This document shows, in pieces, positions 46,838-55,300 of a DNA stretch of 64,000 nt. Source of the DNA: an uncultured Clostridia bacterium (GTDB lineage: Bacteria > Bacillota > Clostridia > Christensenellales > Borkfalkiaceae); NCBI GenBank assembly GCA_944368775.1, contig CALVXB010000010.1, positions 1-64,000 of the forward strand. The letters run 5' to 3'. The notes below the pieces were generated by a model. It did no database searches. It was not told where the DNA came from and saw only the letters and a program-made list of their open reading frames with translations. Position numbers and translations under genes: made by a program. Every line of letters starts with the position of its first letter. The first letter of the stretch is position 1.

Positions 46838-47518
46838 TCATTCCGCGCGCAGCGCCGCGCGCGTCTCGGGCGGCACGGTGTAGCCGCGCTTGACCTCCCG
46901 CCGCAGGGCGCGGTGCTGCGCCTGCGTCACGGGCAGTAAAAACTTCTTTTCGCCGAACAGCACGACGCCGATCGTCTTAAAAAAGATCTTCACGTCCAGT
47001 CCGAAGGAGAGGTGCATCGCGTAGTAGGCGTCGTAATATTTTCTGTCGTATGTGTTCAGGTACCCGTTGCCGCGCACCTGCCCCAGGCCGGTCAGCCCCG
47101 GGCGCAGCTCAAACTTGACCATCTCCCAATCCTCGTAGTCGCGGTCGAACGCCGGCAGCAGCGGCCGCGGGCCGATGATGCTCATATCCCCCTTGAGGAT
47201 GTTGAACAGCTGGGGCAGCTCGTCGATCTTCAGCTTGCGGATCACCCGCCCCACCTTGGTCACGTTGGGGTTTTCGTCCGCGATGACCCGCTTGTGCTTG
47301 TTGTAGCGCACCTTTGCGCTGGTCATCGAGCGGAATTTATAACAGTAAAACTTTTTGCCGCCCCGCCCCGTCCGCTTCTGGCGGAAGATGACCTCGCCCC
47401 CGTCCTCCAGCTTGATGGCCGCCGCCACGAGCAGCAGCAGGGGAGAGAGCAGGATGACGGCCAGCAGCGCGGCGCAAAAATCCATCGTATATTTCAGATA
47501 CAGGTATCCCCGGTGCAT
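46838..47518 (-). CDS. Initiating undecaprenyl-phosphate sugar-1-phosphate transferase
   Basis: A 226-residue WcaJ/WbaP-type short bacterial sugar transferase. One membrane helix (about 11-33) precedes the catalytic domain: EVIFRQKRTGRGGKKFYCYKFRSM, KVGRVIRKLKIDELPQLFNILKGDMSIIGPRP and LRPGLTGLGQVRG. It loads the first sugar phosphate onto the lipid carrier. The ATG at 47518 follows ggagg; the in-frame ATG at 47563 falls within the -10 box and cannot be used. First gene of the five-gene glycan operon. Confidence 0.93.
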   Translation of the reverse strand: MHRGYLYLKYTMDFCAALLAVILLSPLLLLVAAAIKLEDGGEVIFRQKRTGRGGKKFYCYKFRSMTSAKVRYNKHKRVIADENPNVTKVGRVIRKLKIDELPQLFNILKGDMSIIGPRPLLPAFDRDYEDWEMVKFELRPGLTGLGQVRGNGYLNTYDRKYYDAYYAMHLSFGLDVKIFFKTIGVVLFGEKKFLLPVTQAQHRALRREVKRGYTVPPETRAALRAE

Positions 47519-47561
47519 GGCCCTCCGCCTCGCCGCGCGCGCGGCGCACTCGTTTTCCTGC

Positions 47562-47590
47562 ATTATAGCACAGATGTGCGCCCGTTGCAA
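47562..47590 (-). promoter_or_regulatory. Promoter of the glycan export operon
   Basis: Minus strand TTGCAA (47585-47590), 17 bp, TATAAT (47562-47567). Confidence 0.87.
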
Positions 47591-47741
47591 TCAAAACGCC
47601 CGTATCCGCGCATTTTGGGGTCGGAAAGTGCCGCCGCGCCGCCTCGCGCGCCGCTTTTGCGGGCGGGATGCCCCCGCCCGCCTTAGTTTGCGGCCGATGG
47701 CGCACGCTTATACCTCGCCTCCCCGCGCGCCCGCGCAAAAT

Positions 47742-47868
47742 GGGGAGGGCGCGCAAAGAGGGGAGGGCGCGCAAAAAGGGGAGGGCGCGCAAAGAGGGGA
47801 GGGCGCGCAAAAAGGGGAGGGCGCGCAAAGAGGGGAGGGCGCGCAAAAGGGGAGGGCGCGCAAAATGG
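47742..47868. repeat. 18-bp tandem array between two minus-strand genes
   Basis: Seven contiguous units of ggggagggcgcgcaaa(g/a)a. The first five alternate between the aaaga and aaaaa endings, forming a 36-bp higher-order unit; the sixth is 17 bp. There are no spacers. The array lies in the 400-bp gap 47519-47922, next to a terminator. Confidence 0.93.
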
Positions 47869-47899
47869 GGCGCCCCGCGTGCTTTGCACGCGGGGCGCC
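47869..47899 (-). terminator. Terminator of the polytopic membrane protein gene
   Basis: A perfect 14-bp stem (ggcgccccgcgtgc / gcacgcggggcgcc) with a 3-base loop, then ccatttt on the minus strand. Confidence 0.75.
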
Positions 47900-47922
47900 T
47901 TTCGTATTGGGAGGAATGTACT

Positions 47923-48792
47923 TTATTTCGATCCGGCCGCGCCGCAGGCGGGCACGCCCGCCGCTTCGCCCGCGGCCTTGCCCGCGGGCGCGCCGCCCAG
48001 GTATTCGCCGAGGGCGTCGCCGCGCACCCGCTCGGCGTTGTTCTCTTCCAGCCGCCGCAGCAGGGGCAGCGGCTCCCGCCGCCGGCGCAGCCGCTCGGTA
48101 AAGCGGGCAGAAAAGGCGAGGAAGATGAGGTAGATGTACGGCATGCCGAGGTTGGTTTCGAGCAGCGAGTTGGTGACCAGCGTCAGGATCTTGTCAGAAA
48201 AGTCTGTAAACCCCGCGCTGCGGATGCCGCCCAAAAGCAGGCCGGCTTCCCAACCGAACTGCACCAGCACGCCGATGGCGAGCAGCCACGGGATATCGAT
48301 GCGGCGGCTCTTTTGCTTTTGCGACAAATTCCAGACGATCAGCCCGAGATAGCCGACGAACAGCATGATCGCCATATACCCGTGGTAGCCGCCCGTCGTG
48401 CGCTGGATGACGATGGGCTCGCAGCTGCCGAAGGTCGCCGCGATCATGGGCGCGCACAGCCACCAAAAGAGGATGAGCGCCGACCACTCGAACAGCCGCT
48501 TGTCCTTCGAGATCCACAGCCAGATCCACGCGAAGTTGGTGAAGCCGTAGCTCATCGACATCCAAAGCAGCACCCAAAACAGGCTGTATCCCTCCGAGAT
48601 GGTGCGCGCATGGAACACGAGGTGGAACAGCCCGTAGTCGACGGCAAAATATACCAGCCCGAAAAACAGCCCGACGAGCACGGTCATGTACTTCCTTTTC
48701 CAAAGCAGCAGCCCTGCCAGCACCAGCAAAAAGGCGATGTCCAGCCAGATGTACAGCGGGTCGAACTGCCGCCGCGCGATGATGTCGTCCAT
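47923..48792 (-). CDS. Polytopic membrane protein of unknown function
   Basis: 289 residues with about seven or eight membrane helices, unusually rich in Trp and aromatic residues (GFTNFAWIWLWISKDKR; ALILFWWLCAPMIA). The C-terminal 50 residues are charged then Ala/Gly-rich. A conserved-looking loop CEPIVIQRTTGGYHGY separates helices. The ATG at 48792 gives MDDIIARRQFDPLYIW; the ribosome site is weak (gggggc). A perfect promoter lies upstream. No recognised family. Confidence 0.75.
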   Translation of the reverse strand: MDDIIARRQFDPLYIWLDIAFLLVLAGLLLWKRKYMTVLVGLFFGLVYFAVDYGLFHLVFHARTISEGYSLFWVLLWMSMSYGFTNFAWIWLWISKDKRLFEWSALILFWWLCAPMIAATFGSCEPIVIQRTTGGYHGYMAIMLFVGYLGLIVWNLSQKQKSRRIDIPWLLAIGVLVQFGWEAGLLLGGIRSAGFTDFSDKILTLVTNSLLETNLGMPYIYLIFLAFSARFTERLRRRREPLPLLRRLEENNAERVRGDALGEYLGGAPAGKAAGEAAGVPACGAAGSK

Positions 48793-48840
48793 AGCGCCCC
48801 CGTTTTGTAATAGTATGTCATGGTTTTTTGTGACACATTT

Positions 48841-48869
48841 ATTATAAAGAAAAGCGCGCCCGCTGTCAA
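48841..48869 (-). promoter_or_regulatory. Promoter of the polytopic membrane protein gene
   Basis: Minus strand TTGACA (48864-48869), 17 bp, TATAAT (48841-48846). Confidence 0.92.
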
Positions 48870-48995
48870 CCCTTCCGCAAACAATGTTGAAAAAAGGCCG
48901 CGCAACTTTGCCCGCGGGGCAGAAAAGCGGGGGCGGCGGCCGCATATATCGGCAAAAGTTGGGTATTTTGGCAGATAAATTTTAAGACCGAGTGA

Positions 48996-49024
48996 TTGAC
49001 AGAAAAAAATCGATGTGTTACAAT
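48996..49024 (+). promoter_or_regulatory. Promoter of lepB and downstream two-component genes
   Basis: TTGACA (48996-49001), 17 bp, TACAAT (49019-49024). About 120 bases of leader follow before lepB. Confidence 0.85.
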
Positions 49025-49143
49025 GTGATAAGATATCATGCCCCATTTTGTAAATTTTTGGCCGCGGACCGCGCATTTTGCAGGTTTGCGGGGTGCGGGC
49101 GGGCGAGCCGATCGCCGCGCACGCGCCGCACAGAGAAGGTCGT

Positions 49144-49773
49144 ATGCGTACATCGGATGAACAGAAAAGGGATACAAAGAACGTTTTGCTGCGCGCCGTA
49201 AATATCGCGCTGACGGCGATCCTCGCGCTGCTGCTGTGCTTTGTCCTCCTGAAATTATTTTTCATTACATGGGTCACGGTGGACCAATCCTCCATGTACC
49301 CCACCTACGAGGACGGCGAAAGGGTGTTCGTCAACAGAAACGGCGGCGTTGCGCGCGGAGAGGTGGTCGTCTTTTATGACGCAGACGTATCCGTGCCGCG
49401 GCTGTCCTCTGCCTTCGGCCTGTTTGCGGGGGACGCCAAGCTGCTTATCAAGCGCGTCGTCGCAAAAGAGGGGGACGAGATCTGGCTTGAAGAGCTGGGC
49501 GGCGGCGAATATGCGCTGCGGATCGGCTGTGCAGACACCGGCGAGGTCATCGGGGAGGAATACTTCGATGCCGAAGGCGCGCCGGTGACGCTGGCGCCGA
49601 TCACCCTCTCGCCGGACACCGCCGGGGTGCTCTATGCTACGACCCGCCTGGATCCGTACGTCGTCGGCGAGGGCTGCATCTTCGTGATGGGCGACAATCG
49701 CGGCGGGTCCGTCGATTCGCGCGCGTTCGGCGACGTGCCGCTCTCGCGCGTGATCGGCACGGCGATGAATTGA
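49144..49773 (+). CDS. lepB: Signal peptidase I
   Basis: A 209-residue membrane serine peptidase that cleaves signal peptides. One N-terminal membrane helix (about 17-40), catalytic Ser50 in DQSSMYPT, Lys103 in LIKRVVAKEGD, and the GDNRGGSVDSRAFGDV box E are all present. The Bacillota type, with a single membrane helix. Its substrates would include the exported proteins encoded here. The TGA stop is the first triplet of a tandem repeat unit. Confidence 0.95.
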   Translation: MRTSDEQKRDTKNVLLRAVNIALTAILALLLCFVLLKLFFITWVTVDQSSMYPTYEDGERVFVNRNGGVARGEVVVFYDADVSVPRLSSAFGLFAGDAKLLIKRVVAKEGDEIWLEELGGGEYALRIGCADTGEVIGEEYFDAEGAPVTLAPITLSPDTAGVLYATTRLDPYVVGEGCIFVMGDNRGGSVDSRAFGDVPLSRVIGTAMN

Positions 49774-49880
49774 GGCCGCCCCGCTTTTTGTGGTGAGGCC
49801 GCCGCGTTTCTTTGTGGTGAGGCCGCCGCGCTTTTTGTGGTGAGGCCGCCGCGTTTCTTTGTGGTGAGGCCGCCGCGCCG
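49771..49880. repeat. 23/24-bp tandem array starting at the lepB stop codon
   Basis: Four units (tgaggccgccgcg + ctttttgtgg or tttctttgtgg alternating) and a partial fifth that ends in a ggccgc/gcggcc inverted repeat. The first unit begins with the TGA stop of lepB. Confidence 0.93.
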
Positions 49881-49918
49881 TGCGGCCGGCAGATACAGGC
49901 ACCGGGAAGGGAGGAAAG

Positions 49919-50671
49919 ATGTATAAAGTAAGCATCGTAGATGACGAAAGCGCGGCGTGCGACGCGATCGAAAAGCAGCTGCTCGAATACGGCAGCGAGC
50001 ACGACGTCGAGTTTTCGGCCGAGCGTTACCTCGGGGCGGAGGCCTACATGGCGGCGCACGACGAGGACAGCGACATCATATTTTTAGACATCGATATGCC
50101 CGGGATCAACGGCATGGACCTCGCGCGGGAGATCCGCAAGACGAGGCCGAACGTGATCCTGATCTTCTGCACCAATCTCGAGCAGTTCGCCCTGAACGGG
50201 TACGAGGTGGAGGCGTGCGGCTATATCATCAAGCCCGTCCGCAAGTATTCCTTCGATTTTTACATGGACAAGTCGCTCAAATGGCTTTGGCGCAAGCGGA
50301 AGACGGACGCAGACGGCGAGGCGAAGATCTACGTCAAGGCGGTGGACGGGCGCAGAAAGGTGTGCGTGCGCGACATCTGCTATGTGGAGGTCGGCCGGCA
50401 CAAGCTGTTCTACCACGTCTACAAAAACGGCGCGCCCGCCGAGGTGATCCAGGCGCGCGGCTCGATGCAGGAGACGGAGGCGCAGCTCGCGCCCTTCGGC
50501 TTCGTCAGAAGCAGCATCAGCTACCTCGTCAACCTCGCCTACATAACGGAGATCCGCGGCAACGAGGTGTATCTGCCGGAGATGGTCTTATTTATGAGCC
50601 GCAACTATAAAAAGCCTTTCATCGAAGCATTTATGCGGTCGGTCTCGGAGGATGGGGTAGCCGTAAAATGA
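49919..50671 (+). CDS. LytTR-family response regulator
   Basis: 250 residues. Receiver domain (1-120) with acidic pocket VDDE, phospho-Asp in IIFLDIDMPGING, and Lys in GYIIKPVRK. The C-terminal LytTR DNA-binding domain (about 140-245) has YVEVGRHKLFYHVY and FVRSSISYLVNLAYITEI. These regulators usually control surface or quorum functions. It overlaps the histidine kinase gene by ATGA. ATG 49919 follows gggaggaaag. No separate promoter is obvious, so it may be read from lepB through the repeat array. Confidence 0.93.
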   Translation: MYKVSIVDDESAACDAIEKQLLEYGSEHDVEFSAERYLGAEAYMAAHDEDSDIIFLDIDMPGINGMDLAREIRKTRPNVILIFCTNLEQFALNGYEVEACGYIIKPVRKYSFDFYMDKSLKWLWRKRKTDADGEAKIYVKAVDGRRKVCVRDICYVEVGRHKLFYHVYKNGAPAEVIQARGSMQETEAQLAPFGFVRSSISYLVNLAYITEIRGNEVYLPEMVLFMSRNYKKPFIEAFMRSVSEDGVAVK

Positions 50672-51954
50672 TCGCGGTCGAGTTTATTTTGCGCAATCAG
50701 ATCATGATCGGGATGTTGGGGGCGCTCTTCCTGTTCGTATCGCTGCGGCAGCGCAGAAAGCTGTTTTGGCTGCTTATGCCCTGTTCGGCCGCGGCTGCCG
50801 TCGCCTTTTCGGCGCTGGTGCCCATCCCCATGCCCTTCAACTTCCTCGCCTACTTCGCGGCGATCGCCCTCGTCGTCGCTTTGTGCTTTAAGGGCGGCTG
50901 GAAGCAGGTGCTCTTTTCCACCACCTGCGCCTACTGCGTGCAGCATATGACCAGCAAGATCGTCTACCTGCTGCTCATGTTCTGGGCACAGTTCCAATAC
51001 GGGTACGTCACCTGCAATATCGAGCTGCTCAGCCTCGCGCTGCTGCTGCTGGCAAACGCGCTCGTGTGCATCCCCATCTACTGCATCTGGACGCGGCGCG
51101 TCATCCGCAGCGGCGCGCTCAAGTTCGACAACTTCAAAACGATCATCTACACCGCCGTCTTTATCCTCTGCGCCGTGTTCCTCTGCTTTTTGGCCGAGTG
51201 CGCGCTGGACGCGGGCTCGCCCTTCTTCGCGGCGGGGTACATCTGTCTGAACGCGCTGTGCGCGCTGTTCGCGTGGATGGTCTTGATGATGAACTTCACG
51301 AACAGCCGCGGCGAGTTCCTCACCGAAGAAAAGCGCACGTTGGAGCAGCTTCTCAAAAAGGACAAGCAGCAGTACGAGACGGCGCGGCAGAACATGGAGC
51401 GCATCAACATCCATTATCACGACATCAAAAAGCGCCGCGTGTTGGCGATGGACCCCGAAGAAGCGCGGCGGCTGGACGAAGAGCTGAAAAAAATCCAGCG
51501 ATTGTACTACACCGGCAACGAGGTGGTGGATATCACCCTCTCCGAAAAGGCCGCGCTGTGCGCGGAGGAGGGCATCCAATTCATCTGCTCGGTCGACGGC
51601 AGCCGCCTGAACATGATCAAGCCCTACCAGATCTACTCGCTGCTCGGCAACGCGGTCGACAACGCCGTCGAATCTCTGCGCGCCGTCGACGACGCCGATA
51701 AAAAGGTCATCCGCCTGGATATTTTCGGCAGGGGGAATATGTCTGTCATCCGCGTCGAAAACTACCTCGCGAGCGAGCCGAAAAAGGTAGACGGCATGCC
51801 GGTGACGACCAAGCCGGACAAGGAGAACCACGGCTTCGGGCTCAAGAGCATCAAGAGCATCGCCGAGGAATACGGCGGCATGATCCGCATCGGCACGGAA
51901 GATCACCAATTCACGCTCGTCGTCGCCATCCCGAACGGCCCGCAGAAAAAATGA
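50668..51954 (+). CDS. AgrC-like GHKL sensor histidine kinase
   Basis: 428 residues. Six or seven N-terminal membrane helices (about 10-215) form the sensor, then a coiled-coil dimerisation segment, the phospho-acceptor region INIHYHDIKKRR (about 250), the N box LLGNAVDNAVESL and the G box HGFGLKSIKSIAEEYGG of a GHKL ATPase. This is the HPK10-type partner of LytTR regulators. No autoinducing-peptide precursor (AgrD) or AgrB gene is adjacent, so the ligand is unknown. Confidence 0.92.
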   Translation: MIAVEFILRNQIMIGMLGALFLFVSLRQRRKLFWLLMPCSAAAAVAFSALVPIPMPFNFLAYFAAIALVVALCFKGGWKQVLFSTTCAYCVQHMTSKIVYLLLMFWAQFQYGYVTCNIELLSLALLLLANALVCIPIYCIWTRRVIRSGALKFDNFKTIIYTAVFILCAVFLCFLAECALDAGSPFFAAGYICLNALCALFAWMVLMMNFTNSRGEFLTEEKRTLEQLLKKDKQQYETARQNMERINIHYHDIKKRRVLAMDPEEARRLDEELKKIQRLYYTGNEVVDITLSEKAALCAEEGIQFICSVDGSRLNMIKPYQIYSLLGNAVDNAVESLRAVDDADKKVIRLDIFGRGNMSVIRVENYLASEPKKVDGMPVTTKPDKENHGFGLKSIKSIAEEYGGMIRIGTEDHQFTLVVAIPNGPQKK

Positions 51955-51975
51955 TAAAAAATGACACATTTTACG

Positions 51976-52017
51976 CCCGAAAGCGTCCGTTTCAGACGCT
52001 TTCGGGTTATTTTTTTG
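51976..52017 (+). terminator. Terminator of the two-component operon
   Basis: A perfect 12-bp stem (cccgaaagcgtc / gacgctttcggg) is followed by ttattttttt. Confidence 0.95.
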
Positions 52018-52093
52018 CAAAAAATTGCCGTGCGCGCGGCGGGCGGGCAAATTACCAAGGGGGGCGTTTTATGTGCGCACCGTGCCAAGGGTA

Positions 52094-52122
52094 TTGAAAT
52101 CTTGTGACGGCATTGTTATAAT
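52094..52122 (+). promoter_or_regulatory. Promoter of the GH3 gene cluster
   Basis: TTGAAA (52094-52099), 17 bp, TATAAT (52117-52122). Confidence 0.8.
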
Positions 52123-52129
52123 GACACGG

Positions 52130-52304
52130 AGAGAAGGATCGCATCGTGATGAAGCGGACAAAATTTTGTGATTTTTGAAACATTTTGTCCGGCCGCAAGT
52201 ATCCATGGATCCGCAGGCGAACGCTTGATCCCGGCGACCTTTTCTTTTACCCGATGGCCGGACTTGCCAACCCGGCGCATCAAAAATAAAACGGAGGTAA
52301 AAAG
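52130..52304 (+). promoter_or_regulatory. Long structured 5' leader of the GH3 cluster
   Basis: About 175 bases separate the promoter from the start codon. A perfect 10-bp hairpin (cggacaaaat 52155-52164 with attttgtccg 52182-52191) and further GC-rich complementary pieces (ggccgg / ccggc near 52254-52277) are visible. No known riboswitch consensus is recognised and no coding frame with a ribosome site is seen. Confidence 0.5.
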
Positions 52305-55300
52305 ATGAAGGCAACCAGTTTCAAGCGTATCGGCAAAAAGATCGGCGCAAAGTTACTTATGATCGTGCTTTGCGTTGCGATGCTCGTTTCGTCGGTATCG
52401 GCCTTTGCGATGCCGAAGATCGCAAAGGAAGAAAAGATGGGCTATGGCGATGACGGCATGGGCCATTACTATTCGGCGTTCTCCAGCAATGAAGAACTGA
52501 AGGAAGCGACCAAAGAAAAAAATATTGAGATCGCCAGCGAGGGCACGATCCTGCTCAAGAATGGCGGCGGCGTAGACGGCACGGAGGACAAGCTCCCGTA
52601 TACCGATATGAAGAATATCAGTATCTTCGGTATCAACTCCGACGCGTTCGGCTACGGCGGCACGGGTTCCGGTTCCGGTCAGCTCGAAAAAGGCGCAGAT
52701 ATCTACACCTCTTTCGAAGCGGAAGGCCTGAACATCAACCCGAAGCTGAAAGCTCTCTATCAGAGATATTCGGGCGGCTCCCTCAGCGCGGAAGCGAAGT
52801 GGACGACCCCTACATACGAAGACAAGGAGCTTTCCCTCGACTATTACACCCCCGCGATCGAAGCGACCTATGACCGCTACAGCGACGCGGCGTTCGTCGT
52901 CATCGGCCGTCTCGGCGGCGAAGGCGCTGACCTTGCGGTCGAGAACATCCAAAATCACGTCCGCCCGACGGGTGAAAACGGCGCGCTGGAAAAAGCTCCG
53001 CAGGATCATTACCTCGAGCTGACCTACAGAGAAGAACAGCTCATCGATTACGTTGCCGATAATTTTGAGAAGGTCGTCGTCCTCCTCAACTCCGGTAACA
53101 TCATCGAGTTCGGCGAGCTGGAAGAGAACCCCGAAGTCGATGCGATCGTTCACATCGGCCAGACGGGCGACTACGGCTTCCGCGGCTGCCTGCAGGTCCT
53201 CAAGGGCGATGTCAACCCCTCCGGCAGAACGGTGGACATCTACACGAGCGACTTCATGGTCGACCCCGTGATGCAGAACTTCGGCAACGGCGCACAGTAC
53301 GATGACAACTACAACAACACCCAGAACACGATGCTCATGCGCGGCAAAGACAGCGCAGGCCGTGCGACCATCGAGTATGAAGAGGGCATCTACCTCGGCT
53401 ACAAGTACTATGAGACCATGTACGCCGAGATCGCGGCGGGCAACGTCGATCTGTCGAGCAAAGAGGCGAAGGCAGTCCTCGAGACCGCCGACCTCAACGG
53501 CGAGGAAGGGAAAGACGGCTACTCCCCGTACACCGGCGCGGACGACTGGTATGACAGAAACGTCGTCTATCCGTTCGGCTACGGCCTGTCCTACACCACC
53601 TTCGAGTGGAGCGCCTTCTCCGTCGAGATGGAAGGCACGCTCGCTGCGGACACGCAGTTCACGGCTACCGTCACCGTCAAGAACACGGGCGACGTCGCCG
53701 GTAAGGACGTCGTGGAATTCTACGTCGAGGCTCCTTACACCAAGGGCGGCATCGAAAAGTCCAAGGTCAGCCTGCTGAACTTTGAAAAGACCAAACTCCT
53801 CCAGCCGGGCGAAAAGGTCACCATCAAGACCACCTGGGACGCGTACGACATGGCGTCTTGGGACTGGAAGGATGCGAACGGCAACGACAACACCGGCTAT
53901 GAGCTGGATGCGGGCGACTACGTCTTCTACGCTGCGAAGAACTCGCACGACTGGGCGAAGGACGCTCTGAGCGACACGATCACCCTGTCCGCTCTGCAGA
54001 TCAAGAATTCGCCGCACACCGGCGTCGCGATGGACAACGTGTTCACCGACCCCGACGACGACGAGGCTATCTACAACTACTCCACGATCAGCCCGACGAT
54101 GACCATCATGTCCCGTGCGAACTTCATCGGCACCTATCCCGAATCCCCGACGGCGGACGAGCGCGACCTGACGAAGAACGCCGAAGCGACCAACCCGATG
54201 CTGAATGGCATCGAGAACGGCGACGACTTCAAGATCACCAAGAAAGAGATCGACGACAAGCTCAAATGGGGCTATGTCTTCGGTACGGATGACGACTCGC
54301 ACGAGCTGTGGGCGACCGAGCTCGGCGAAGATTGGGCTCTCCCCGCAGACTGGACGCAGGCCAAAGATGATTCGGCAGCCGTCGAGATCCGTCTGCCCGA
54401 GATGATGAACTATGACCCGTATGACGAAGAGACGATCGTCAAGAGCGACAACGACGCGATCGACGGCCTGACCGCAGCCGCGGCATGGACGAAGTTCATG
54501 AACCAGCTCACCTATGAAGAGATGAAGGAGATCATCTCCATCGGCTTCTTCAAGACGGTCGGCAACGATCGTATCGGTAAGGAAGAGGCGGTCGACGCCG
54601 ACGGCCCTTGCACGATCGGCGGCCAGACGAAGGACGGTTACATCTCCGCCCGTGGTTCTTCGGGTACCCGTTACTGGTGCTCCGCACAGATGGTCACGGC
54701 GACCTGGAACAAGGAACTCGCACACGAGCAGGGCATCCTGATCGGTGAAGAGGGTATGTGGAACGGCTACAACGGCTGGTACGCACCTTCGATGAACACC
54801 CACCGCAGCCCGTTCTCCGGCCGTAACTTCGAGTATTACAGCCAGGACGGCGTGCTCGCGGGCCGCATCACCGCAGAGGTCCTCTCCGCGACCGGCTCCA
54901 GGGGCGTTTACTCCTACATCAAGCATTACTTCCTCAATGACCAGGAGCAGAACCGTAACAACGTTACGACCTGGGCAGACGAGCAGACGATGCGTGAGAT
55001 CTACATGAAGCCTTTCGAGTACGCAGTGGTCTCGGGCGGCTCCTGCGGCGTCATGACCGGCTTCAACTGCCTCGGCGTCGTGAACAACATCGAAAACTAT
55101 CCCGGCATGACCCAGGTCCTCCGCGAGGAGTGGGGCTTTGACGGCAACGTCGTCACCGACTACCAGGTCGGCACCGTCGGCGATGCAAAAGACAACCTCG
55201 AAGTCATGCACTATGCAGGCACGAACATCCGTCTCGGCGACATCAACGCGGAATCCCGTGGTTCCGGTACGTGGGATCCCGAGCTGCGCGGCGGCAAGGG

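Noticed and set aside
47563-47590. Earlier ATG (47563) as start of the sugar transferase
   Set aside because: It overlaps the TATAAT box of the operon promoter, so it would not be in the transcript; ATG 47518 has a GGAGG site.
47742-47868. Regular 18-bp repeat considered as a CRISPR array
   Set aside because: Units are contiguous with no unique spacers, and no cas genes are near.
52130-52304. Known riboswitch (c-di-GMP, cobalamin, TPP, SAM) in the GH3 leader
   Set aside because: None of the conserved core motifs of these classes could be found by eye.
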